Of a stretch of 64,000 nt of DNA, positions 21,622 through 31,329 are shown in pieces. A program made the translations under genes and the position numbers. Every line of letters begins with the position of its first letter. The first letter of the stretch is position 1. The notes below the pieces were generated by a model. That model did no database searches. It was not told the origin of the DNA and was given only the letters and a program-made list of their open reading frames with translations. The DNA is from Closterium sp. Naga37s-1. Taxonomy: Eukaryota > Streptophyta > Zygnematophyceae > Desmidiales > Closteriaceae. The DNA lies in contig CANJKZ010000142.1 in assembly GCA_947471745.1 (NCBI GenBank), forward strand, positions 3,774,501 through 3,838,500, written 5' to 3'.

Positions 21622-24277
21622 CACCACCACCATCAACAGCACCATCAGCAGCGGCAGTGTGAGCACCAACAGAGGAAACCCTAGACTCACTTCGCTTCAT
21701 CCCAGCGCCTCTCGACACCCCCTGCTCCCTCCTCTCCTCCTCCTGCCCGGAGCCTCGCCGCCCACCCCCCTCCCCTTCTCTCCAGCCCTCCCACTCCTCC
21801 TCTCGCTCTACCCTCGAGCCAGGACGACTCTCCACAGGAGAGCGCTCATGCCTTCTCACACGAAGCTGAGGGGAGTGAGGTTCTGGCGAGTGGGGTTTTG
21901 AGGAGTGAGGCGTTGGGGAGTGATGCTTCGAGGTGTGAGGCGTTGACAACTGAGGTTTTGGCGAGAGTGGGGCGGGGCGGACAGCAGGGAGTGCAAGGAT
22001 GTGTGTGGGGGCAGGATCAACTGGAGTGAGCGGTGAGGCGGCAACAGCAGCAGCGTGGTGCAGAGGGGTGAGTGGCGATGGCGTTGGCAGAACTGAATGC
22101 ATCCCTGCATTATCTGCTTCCGTTCTTTCCACTCTTTCATCTCTGTCCCCTCTTGCCTCTCTTGCCTCTCTTGCCTCTCTTGCCTCTCTGTGTGGTGGGT
22201 TATCGCTATAGGCCACCATGGCATGTCTACCAGCATTGCGCTCAGCCCGTACCCCATTCCCATCTCCTCGATACAGCTTCCTCTTCTTCTTCACCTTCTC
22301 CTTCATACGACTCCGTGAGTCTTTCTCGTTCCCATCCTCGCTGTCAGCATCAACACCAGCAGCACCAGCAGCACCACCCCATTTGCGCTTCCGCTCTTTC
22401 TTCCCCACCACGGCCTCGGCTCCTCTCAGTGCAAGCAGCGGCGCAGCAGAAAGACCATCCCCCGCAGCACCACCCGCAGCACCCTTGAAAGAACCTCCCT
22501 TACGAGTAACCTTGACACCATCCCCCACCCCACGAGCATCACCAGCACCACGACCACCATTAGCCCCAGCAGCAGCAGCCACCCCCCCAAACCCCCCGGC
22601 AGCAACACGTGGAGAGGGAACTAAGCAGGCCTGCCTGGACTTTGCAAGGATGAATCGCTCAGGGGGAGGCATGAGGTCCTGGGAGTGAATGTACCAGGCA
22701 ATGAGGGGATGGCTGGTGGCGACATCGCGCGGGTCGAGAGTGCATATGTGCGCGCACCCTGCTTCCATTACTTGGCCCTTGGCGGGGCCTGCGAGCCAGC
22801 GCAGGGAGAAGTGGCACGTGCACTCCTCCTTGCCGTGCGCCCATGTGTGCTCCTGGTGAATCACCTGCGTTGACAGAGGGAGGGAGGGAGGGAGGGATGG
22901 GTGGCGGTGGTGGAATGGAAGGGGGAATGGAAGGACAGGTGAACCATTGGGTCGAGGAGGAGGAGGAGGAGGAGGAGGAGGAGGAGGAGGAGGAGGAGGA
23001 GGAGGAGGAGGAGGAGGAGGAGGAGGAGGAGGAGGAGGAGGAGGAGGAGGAGGACAAGGACAGCAACGACGACAAAGATGAAGAGGAGCGGGAGAAGGAG
23101 AAAGAGTGCAAATGGGAGAGTGCAAAGGGAGAGAGTGCAAATGGGAGAGTGCAAAGGGAGAGAGTGCAAATGGGAGAGTGCAAAGGGAGAGAGTGCAAAG
23201 GGAGAGAGTGCAAAGGGAGAGAGTGCAAAGGGAGAGAGTGCAAAGGGAGAGAGTGCAAAAGGAGAGTGCAAAGGGAGAGAGTGCAAAGGGAGAGAGTGCA
23301 AAGGGAGAGAGTGCAAAGGGAGAGAGTGCAAATGGGAGAGTGCAAAGGGAGAGAGTGCAAAGGGAGAGAGTGCAAAGGGAGAGAGTGCAAAGGGAGAGAG
23401 TGCAAAAGGAGAGTGCAAAGGGAGAGAGTGCAAAGGGAGAGAGTGCAAAGGGAGAGAGTGCAAAGGGAGAGAGTGCAAAGGGAGAGAGTGCAAAGGGAGA
23501 GAGTGCAAAGGGAGAGAGTGCAAAGGGAGAGAGTGCAAAGGGAGAGAGTGCAAAGGGAGAGAGTGCAAAGGGAGAGAGTGCAAAGGGAGCCCCCACCTGC
23601 AGCACGCGGGCATCGTAGTACGTGCATTGCTCGCCACTGACGCGGTACGCGCACACCTTGTCACCACGCTTCACCGCCCTGCACCGCGCGTCCTGCAGCT
23701 GGTGCGACACGAATCGCACCCTCGCCCGCACCTGCTGCTCGCCTGCCAGCACCTCTTCCTCCCCGCTGAACCCCTTAAACTCCACCATCAGCCTCCGGGA
23801 ATGGTTATGATGATTGGAATGGTGATTGCCATGGCTAGCTCTGTCTGGGTTATCATCATCATCATCATTATCACTGCCATCCGTATCTCCACCGCCCTGC
23901 CCTCTCCTTCCATCCCCGCCTGTCCCCAATGCCGCTCCGTTGCTTCTTTTCCCAGCAGGTAGAACCCACAGCCGCGCAGCGTACCACGCATCGTCCGCCT
24001 GCGAACACACCTCCAGAGCCTCCTCCCCTTCCTCGTCTTCCTCATCCTCCTCCCCATCTTCCTCCTGCTCCCCCTCCTCGTCCCACTCTTCCTCCTGCTC
24101 CTCGTCCTGCTCTAGCCCCGTGCTGCGACGAACCACTTCATCCCCACCACCACCCGCCTGTCCCCGCGCATACCCGTTACAAGCACGAAAAGGACTGTGC
24201 TTCGCTACACCCGCGGCCAGTTGTAGCGGAGATTGATTTGAAGTCATAGCGTACGAGACTTGACAGCCGTTCAGCAC
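19067..24277 (-). CDS. SAWADEE-like chromatin-reader protein with very long charged C-terminal region
   Basis: Two exons, 23597-24277 and 19067-22864. The 732-nt intron has an in-phase GT-AG and joins VLQ to VIHQEH. Residues ~94-330 resemble the plant SAWADEE domain: DDAWYAARLWVL, then VEFKGFSGEEEV, RARVRF, a C-x(5)-GDKVCAYR block, YYDARV, and a zinc-ligand-like Cys (QDARCR) with H and C-x-C (QEHTWAHGKEECTCHF), LRWL and ICTLDPR. In known members this tandem-Tudor-like fold reads histone H3 lysine methylation; that role here is inferred. An Asp/His/Asn-rich insertion interrupts the domain near residue 120-165. The tail (~1,150 residues) is Arg/Glu/Asp/Ser/Gly-rich with SPTPPHTA repeats (21298-21425) and ends near a poly-Gly run (19237-19411). 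Start could be Met1 or Met11. The exact 3' end is uncertain. Confidence 0.6.
19237..19411. repeat. (CCA)n microsatellite, poly-Gly codons on the minus strand
   Basis: About 50 CCA units followed by CTA/CCA mixtures. Read as GGT on the minus strand in the SAWADEE-like gene, giving a ~55-residue glycine run. It could instead be intronic or 3' untranslated. Confidence 0.9.
22954..23590. repeat. Intron filled by (GAG)n and a 15-nt minisatellite
   Basis: (GAG)n at about 22954-23053, then about 30 copies of GGGAGAGAGTGCAAA with 12- and 14-nt variants (GGAGAGTGCAAA, TGGGAGAGTGCAAA) to 23590. The array makes up most of the intron of the SAWADEE-like gene and is stop-free in several frames, which gives spurious long readings on both strands. 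Confidence 0.9.
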
Positions 24278-25723
24278 GGGCGAGACAAATGGCAGGCACT
24301 GGCCAATTCTCCTACCACTCCCTCCTCCCTCCCCTTTCTCGTCTTCTCACGTTCTCCCCAGCCTCTCTCTCTTATCCCTCTTCCCTATGCCTCTCCCTTA
24401 TGCCTTTCCCCCTTCCCCCCAGCAATTGTAGCTTTCAATCCCAGGGCCTCCTGATCCCATCAGCTACAGCTTCGGCTGACGTCACTAGAGCTTCGAGAAC
24501 GTCACGTGCGCTCGCTTACCCGAATTACGCTACATTCGCCAATTACAGCGAATAACTGGCAATGCTGTGACAGATACTCGCTTTTCAGTTTTTCAACAAC
24601 TCGCATCGCCGTCCTTTGCAATTCATGCATATTCGCTAGTGTCACCTGCCGCTTCGTCGAACCTGACACAAAAATCGCTTCAAAGCGATTTGCATATAAT
24701 GAGGTTTCCGTTCGCGACTGATATCACTAAGCTCCATCGCGAACTACCATCTCATCGACTAAACTCCGCACAGGAAACACCACGAAGTCTCAGTCGTCAA
24801 GCAGAAGGCAGAGCATAAGCTACTCAATACCTAGCTGCAGGAGTGAAGTTCACTCATGTTCATTTTCTCGAAGGTCCCAAGTTAGCGAGGGAAAGCAGCC
24901 TTCGGTAGAGCTCGTTCTCTCTGTGGTTCCTGTCATGTCCTGTCAACCGATTCGCCAATTGGCTCCATGATTATGTTGAAATGGTGAGTCTCGCTGACGT
25001 GTGAACAATCGGAACCGTAGATTTCTCAACACTGCTAGCTTGGAACTGACGCAACCATCTTGAAGCGGGAAATGAAAAATACCCGCTAGTAGGTCGCCAC
25101 ATATTCAAAATAGCTTAGGGAAGCCAGATTTACTTGGTGACTGCCATTTTTCACCCACCCAACCAAAGACCAGAGGTACGGTAACACTAGAACTAAAGAA
25201 AAAACATCCACAAGTAACTGGCTATCGTAGCTGCTAGAACTATGAAGTAATAGATGCCTAGCCCCAGTGATATCATAAATTTTGTGAATAAAACCATGGA
25301 TATATTGCAGAGCATAATAGAAACTTTGTTGGCCTTGGCGAAAGCTCGTTAGGAAAACAGTAGCACTGACAGCTGCAAAGTAGACCTGACCTGACTGGGA
25401 TTGATTGTCAACTTCAAATTAACTAGGACCTTAAGGTATCACCCTCTCCTCTTCCCATGTGCCATTACCATCCTCCCAACTCCACTAGGGCTGTAGCTTC
25501 CATTGCAGGTGCCTCCAAACCTCACTCCCCAAGAGCACTGTTTCCCTGCACTCAGTTTGTGTTCAAAGCCCGACAGCTCCCCTCTGCCCTTGTTCTGATT
25601 CATCATCGTCCGCCAAGGTGGAGTACAGCTTCTCACTCCTGTATCCTTCTGGCTGGCTTCAATCGAATCTGTACCACCACCTCACCCTTCTCTCTTCCAC
25701 GGCAGAGTGCTTGGATTGGAACC
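24278..25723. other. Intergenic: upstream of SAWADEE-like gene, downstream of ArfGAP gene
   Basis: No coding region, RNA gene or mobile element recognised. The segment 24840-25440 is less GC-rich and repeat-free. It should contain the promoter of the gene ending at 24277 and the 3' untranslated region of the ArfGAP gene. Confidence 0.5.
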
Positions 25724-27908
25724 TTAAAATCCTCCCCAATCATCCCAGTCATCCTTTTTCTTGGCAGCACCCCCTTTCTTTGCTGCACCAGCAGTGGCAG
25801 TGCTGGCAGGAGCAGGCGATGGCACATCATCCCATCCACCCCATGAGTCTGACTCAGTCTCTGTTGCTGCTGCTGCCGCTGCCTGCTTCTTTTGTGCACC
25901 AGTTCCTCCAGATGCGCGGCTCCCACCATTACTGCTGCTGCTGGCCATGTTTCCCTGCCCCCTGTTAGCCTTAGGGCTCACACCATCCCACTCATCATCC
26001 CAACCAGTGAACGGCTTGTCATCCTTAGTGCTACTGCTCCTCCCCTGCCCAAATCCGTCCCCCTCGCTCCCATTATACCTGCCGCTGCCAGCCTGACCTG
26101 ACTGCCCCTTGTTATCATCTCCCCAATCATCCCAGTCGTCAAAGCCACCTCCTCCCCGGTTCCCTCCCACAGCGCCGCCAGCACCGCCAGCACCACCTTC
26201 GCTCACAGCCGCACCAGTAAGGCCCTGGACTATCATGCTGCCAGCGTTTGCGCTGGCTGCAGCTGCCACCTCAAGTGCGTTCCCCACAGCACCGCCCGAG
26301 TAACCATCCACGGTTTGCACAGCCCGCTCTGTAAAGGCACGCATGAAGCCCCACGCTGACTTCCCGATCTCAGTCGCACGCCCTGCCACCACGGACGCGG
26401 TCTCGATGGCCTTCTTGTCCAAGCCACCTTCCGTGACCTGTTATGTTGCGGCCATAGGGTAAGACGGGGGGTGCAAGGCTGACCTGATTTGTCTTCAGGC
26501 TGTTGCACTGCAAGGGGCTAACGCAACGTGAACATACGCGGTTCTTCATTCCCTCGCTGTGTTTTTTTTATATAGTGTATGGTATGCCTCGCTGAGAACA
26601 ATTGGTTGCCATTTTATTGTTGCTCTTCGAGCAGCGAGAGAGACTGCTTCCGCACCGACATGACACGGCCTCACATAATGCTACGTTCGGAACAAGACTC
26701 TTACCCCTGCGTGGATGTCCTTGGTTCCTTCCTGGACCACCGCCGCGGCTGAGCTTGCCACCCCCACAGCCGCCATCGAGAGAGAACGGAAGCTCTGGAG
26801 TTAGGGCGAACACGCATGGCGATCAGCCGCCGTGGGGAACCAGACAGAGAAAACAGAACGAATGGCGGGTTGTGCAGAAACGCACGTCAATAAAGGTGTG
26901 GAGGTGGCACTTCGAGACGACAGAGGATGGAGTGGGAAATGCGCAAGCGGAAAGCGACGGAACGAATACAACGCCGTGGCAGGGAGTGCCGAGATGAGAC
27001 AAAGGTGGACTCGCACACTCAAGCCACACTAAGATTCGACTGGTTACCTCGGAGACGATCTTGACGGTATCTTCAATAACGTCCTCGCCGCCTCGATTAG
27101 CGGGCCGGTTAACGGGCGCACTGCCGAATCCCACGTACTTGCCTCCCTGGCTCGGCGGAAGGCCCTCCGGCCTCGATGCGTTCTCCGCCTGCTTCCGCGC
27201 GAAGAACGACTCCTTCCCCGCCGCCGACGCCTCCAGCTGCTCCCGCGAGTAAATCTCATTGGTGGAGCCGGAATGATGACCCATTCCATGGCCACCACCG
27301 CCGCCGCCGCCTCCGCCACCGGCGGCTGCCAGATTGCTCCGTCGGCCGCTCGCGCCGTGTCCAGAAGTAATACTATTCTCGGACTGGTGCCTGCGCATGC
27401 CCGCTTGGCTGCCAGAGCTGCCGTCGCCCCAGTCATCCCAGCCGTCGCTGGAGCCGAATCCACCTGGGCTTGCTCTAGCAGTCGGACGGCTCCCTCCACC
27501 CGTGCCCGACAAGGAAACCTTTTCAATGTTAGGAGCCGTCCAGGATCGGCCTTCCGCCATGGCTTGAATCTTGGACCGGTAGGCTTCCGCGGCGGGGGTG
27601 TTGTACTTAACTGCGATGTCGGTTTCCTTAGGCACGCCGTACCGAGAAAGGAATTCATTCAGCGCGAGATTGCCGCCGGATTCCATCTTCTTGAGTTGGA
27701 TCTCGGACCAGGAATCCATGGTGACGGATCGCACGAAGCTGATGTGCACGCCGAGCCCGCGATGCCGGCCGGAACACTCGAGGCACATGAAGATGCCGTA
27801 GCTGACGGATGCCCATTGCGGGTTCTTCTGGCTGCAATCCACACAGATCTTGTTACCCGGCTGCGATTGCAGCTCGCGCAGGCGCGCGGCCGCCGGTGCT
27901 GATGCCAT
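25724..27908 (-). CDS. AGD7: ADP-ribosylation factor GTPase-activating protein, AGD6/AGD7 (ArfGAP1) type
   Basis: Three exons, 27048-27908, 26705-26794 and 25724-26437, all with phase-0 introns; 554 residues. The N-terminal ArfGAP zinc finger is intact: C-V-D-C, 16 residues, C-L-E-C, then the Arg finger region [20 protein letters not shown]. The central region has SDGWDDWG. Exon 2 encodes a conserved [20 protein letters not shown] helix, a likely membrane-curvature or Golgi-targeting motif; the C-terminus has [16 protein letters not shown] and a terminal DDWDDWGGF. It should stimulate GTP hydrolysis on Arf1 at the Golgi in COPI traffic. It is longer than the ~455-residue plant relatives because of Gly-, Ser- and Ala-rich insertions. 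The paralogue symbol is approximate. Confidence 0.88.
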
Positions 27909-28908
27909 AGTGGGGCAACAGACTGGGTGGAAGTAAAAGAATTCGCGAGTAGGATATGCTTTTTACCCCCGCCTGGGCTTGGGAACTCGACAAGTGGAGA
28001 ATTGCAGTGTTGGAGCTTCAGGAGAACCACGACTAGTGCTAGTTACAGGTCTTCAGACCTGTCCTGTCAAGCAGAAGCGAATTAGCATTCATCATTCAGC
28101 TGGTGGATTCCATGACACCTGGTTAGAGACCCAGGAATCAAACGACCTGCACTAACAACGAACGCACTAGCAGAGGGTCCCTCACCTGCGATTAGACTGC
28201 CAGGGAGGAAGGGAACTCCAAGGCTGAGGTATGTCAGCGAAAAGGTGTTGGTGGTCTCTCGGAAACCAAAATCAAGGAAAGAATTTCTGGATGTTGCCGA
28301 AGGAACGACAGCGGGGGATACTATCGAGCTTCTGTTGCTGAAGCGAGGGGAGGGCAGGAGGTTGTTGGAGTGGTCCGGCTGGCTGGTCGCCCTTGAGCAT
28401 GGTTTGGCGGGAAAACGTCTCGGCAAGAAGGGCAATCGGTTTCGACCGTTGCACGTTCGGGAAGCCTTTGATAGTATCTGAACTGTACACGTTCGATGAG
28501 TTGTGACAAAGAGTGAGCAAAATAAAAAATAATGAGCTTATCATAGGTACCAAGGTATACCTCAGAAAACGAGACTTGGGACACAACGTGCAGTGGCCCC
28601 CTAAAACTCCTCGGCAGTGGCTCTCACTAGTGGTTCAAATGTTGTTTCAGTTCACACATTGAAGTGGTTCCACATAAAGCTGACACTTCAAACATCACAG
28701 CAAATGTACATTCTCGCTTATAGCAACACATGGTTCTGCAAATGCTGCCTGACACTTCACATAGAACACATACTGGTCACATTAGAATTGTACTAAATCA
28801 GAATTTGATTCAACCATAACGCCTTCAATGTACGCTATCCTTCTGATAATCCATGAATGCAACAAGCTCTGCACTGGAAGAGACGCATGGCAGTGGCAAC
28901 TAGAGTGG
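27909..28908. other. Intergenic between ArfGAP and LURP-one-related genes
   Basis: Contains the 5' region of the ArfGAP gene and the 3' flank of the LURP-one-related gene. No feature recognised. Readings at 28082-28435 and 28272-28586 look random. Confidence 0.5.
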
Positions 28909-31329
28909 TCAATTGTTGTTTGGCGAGGGCGGTGAGGGCGGAGGAATCATGGTTTCAGTGACCATGACAAGGACCATGACCATGAGAGCCATGTCTACCT
29001 GTGGCTTCACGTCCAGCAACAGTGAGTGGTGCGAGCGCGGGCCAAAGGGGTCCATCCTCACCTCCGCCACCGCCACCCGCCTTGGGTTGAACACCTGAGG
29101 GGTGGGGAATGGTGATGCGGGAAAACGTTGAGGAGAGGCGGAGGGACGACGAGGGGAAACACGAAAGGCTCGGGGGAATGGACACAGAAGGTGGACAGGC
29201 ATGAAGGCAAGTGCATGTGGGTGAGCAATTGCAGAGCAAGTAGGGAGAAAGGGGCTTGGGGAGTATGGAGCAAGCAAGTAGTACGGAACAAAGCAGAGTA
29301 TAGGTTTGGGGAAGGGGTAAGAGGTGATGGGGGGGAGGAGGTGCTTCTGTGGCAAGCAATGTCCCAAAGCGAAGTGGATGGAACGCATTGTACCTTGAAA
29401 TCAAGCTTCTTGAAGTTGCCATATGCAACGAGGTCTGGCACACTTGTGTTGTTCTCCTTCAGGTATATCTGCCATGATGATTGCATGGAGAGACAGGAAA
29501 GTGGGGGGGAGGGAGGGAAGGGGGGAACGAGGTAGGGAAGAGGAATGCGGAGAAGGATGAGTGGTGTGATGTGGTGTGGACTGGTGTGGTATTCATTACC
29601 ACATGGACCATTATAGGAAACGTGCACTATGCTGGCTATGTGTGCACTTTAATTCTGCGAGCAGGCCCTTTAGTCCCCTGCTGGAGTAATGCCGTCTAGA
29701 CATTGCCCGTGTCTCCTCCACTCCATGCCAGGAACCTTCACCTGCTTCATCAGGAGCACAGCGCACTCCTCAACCCTGCAACCCTGCACTACCCCCCACT
29801 ACCCCCCACTACCCCCCACTACCCCTCACCACCCTCCACCATCCACTCCAACCCCATGTGTTTCCCTAGCGGGCCCTGCTCAACTCTCCTCCATCTTGGG
29901 GCGTGCCAAGGACTCCTTGCGCGTGCGCACAACGAAGGGACCCGTGTTGGTCTTAAAAGTCACCACACCCTTCCACTCCTAACCACCCTCCACCCCTCCA
30001 CCCCCATGCATTTCTCACGCTCTACACACCTCCATGCGCGGGTGCGAGTGGGAGACCTTGCACGTGCGCACAACAAAGAGGTCCGTGTTGGAGTCGTCCC
30101 TTTTGAGGCGCTTCAAAGGTCACCACACCCCACCAATCCTGACCACCCTCCAACCCCATGCATTTCTCAGGCCGGCCCTGCTCTACGCACCTCCATGCGC
30201 GGGTGCGAGTGGGAGACCTTGCGCGTGCGCACAACGAAGTGGTCCGTGTTGGAGTCGCGGCCGCGCATCATGAGCGTGCCGCTGTGCAGCGTGAGCGCCT
30301 TCTCCACCGCCGTGCACACCGCCTCGCCCGCGCTGTTCACCAGCGTCTTCTTGTCGCGCCACTCCATGATCCTGCACGGGGAAAGGTGGGGGAAAGGGGG
30401 GGGATAGGTGGGGGGAAGAGTCCAGGGATGGTTCGGAGGAGTTTTGAGGCGCCTCAAAAGTCGCCCGCACTGCAAAAGTTTTGTCGCGCCACTCCAACAA
30501 CCTGCACGAACAATGGGGGGAACGGAAGTATGGGGAGGGGAAAGGATGTCTTGAAAGGGAGGCGCCTCACACGCCAACCGCCTCCCTGTTCACCAGCGTC
30601 CTCTTGCCGCGCCACTCCATCAGCCTGGGGGGGGAGGGGGGGAGGGGGTGGCGGGGAGGGCGGGTGCGGGAGCGAAGAAATGGTTCGGGGGGCTTCAGAG
30701 GCGCATCAAAAGAGCGAATGGATAGTGCGGCGAAGGAGGGGCGGGGGGAGGAGAGGGCGCGTGCGGAGGATATGGGAGGAACGGGACCGGGAGAGCACAC
30801 GGACGCCAGCATTGCCTCGTGAATCGCGTGGGCGGCGGCGGTCGTGCCTCGTCCACTCATTAGCGTGACTGTGGATGGATGGCAATGTCTGGTTGGATAA
30901 ATAGGAGCAATGTGACTGATGGGAGGAGTGAGCATTCCTTGCTACGATGTCCACTGATAGGAGGAGGATGGTTCGGGGGAAGGCGGGGAGAGGAGGGCGC
31001 GGTTGCGGAAGATATGGTGCGGAGGGAGAGGGGGAGCACAAACGGCGGCGGCCACATTGCACCGTGAATCGCCTGGGAGGTCATGCCGCGCTACAGCCAC
31101 TCCTGCGCTACAGCCCCTCGTTCGCGACAGCCACTCACTTGTCCTCCACCTTGAAGTGCGTGCGGCCCTCGACGTCCGTGACCTCGAACTCGTCCGACAT
31201 TTTCCACCTGCGCGAGCGCACCAGCAGCGTCGTCTCGTACGGCAGGCAATACTCCTCGCCGAACACGCACACCGGCTCCGCGCTCGGCGCCGTCTTCGGC
31301 GGCGGCAAGAACGGCAGGTTCCCCGCCAT
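28909..31329 (-). CDS. LURP-one-related (LOR, DUF567) protein
   Basis: Four exons, 31139-31329, 30191-30371, 29394-29468 and 28909-29094, with phases 2, 0, 0 all matching; 210 residues, the usual size. Landmarks of the tubby-like LOR barrel: LPYETTLLVRSRRWKMSDEF and DVEGRTHFKVEDK, then WRDKKTLVNSAGEAVCTAVE, TDHFVVRTRKV, YLKENNTSVPDLVAYGNFKK, HHSLLLDVKPQVDMALMVMV and the final hydrophobic helix. Plant LOR proteins are linked to pathogen responses and may bind membranes; the molecular activity is unknown. Introns 1 and 2 contain decayed copies of exon 2 ends. The tail is Pro/Ser-rich and lacks the family's usual acidic end. Confidence 0.88.
29860..30113 (-). pseudogene. Two decayed copies of the 3' part of LOR exon 2 in intron 2
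   Basis: The block encoding TDHFVVRTRKVSHSHPRMEV with its donor and the following intron recurs at about 30000-30100 (TDLFVVRTCKVSHSHPRMEV-like, with an intact GTGTGT donor) and less completely at about 29870-29955. Unit length about 130-150 nt. The first copy is cut off exactly where CCCTTTTGAGGCGCTTCAAAG (30099-30118), an imperfect family palindrome, begins. Confidence 0.75.
30440..30640 (-). pseudogene. Decayed copies of the 5' part of LOR exon 2 in intron 1
   Basis: Real exon start: an acceptor, then IMEWRDKKTLVNSAGEAV. Copies: LLEWRDK at about 30481-30503, truncated beside the perfect palindrome TTTTGAG-GCGC-CTCAAAA (30442-30459); and LMEWRGKRTLVNREAV at about 30575-30626, truncated beside GAGGCGCCTC (30561-30570). 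Both retain acceptor-like ends, so they could act as cryptic exons. Confidence 0.75.

Noticed and set aside
22954-23590. CRISPR-like regular array
   Set aside because: Contiguous 15-nt tandem units with no unique spacers, in a eukaryotic intron.
23078-23962. Long plus-strand reading with AKGES/KGRECKG repeats, and similar ones on the minus strand
   Set aside because: It is the 15-nt minisatellite within the intron of the SAWADEE-like gene; repeat length divisible by 3 keeps frames open.
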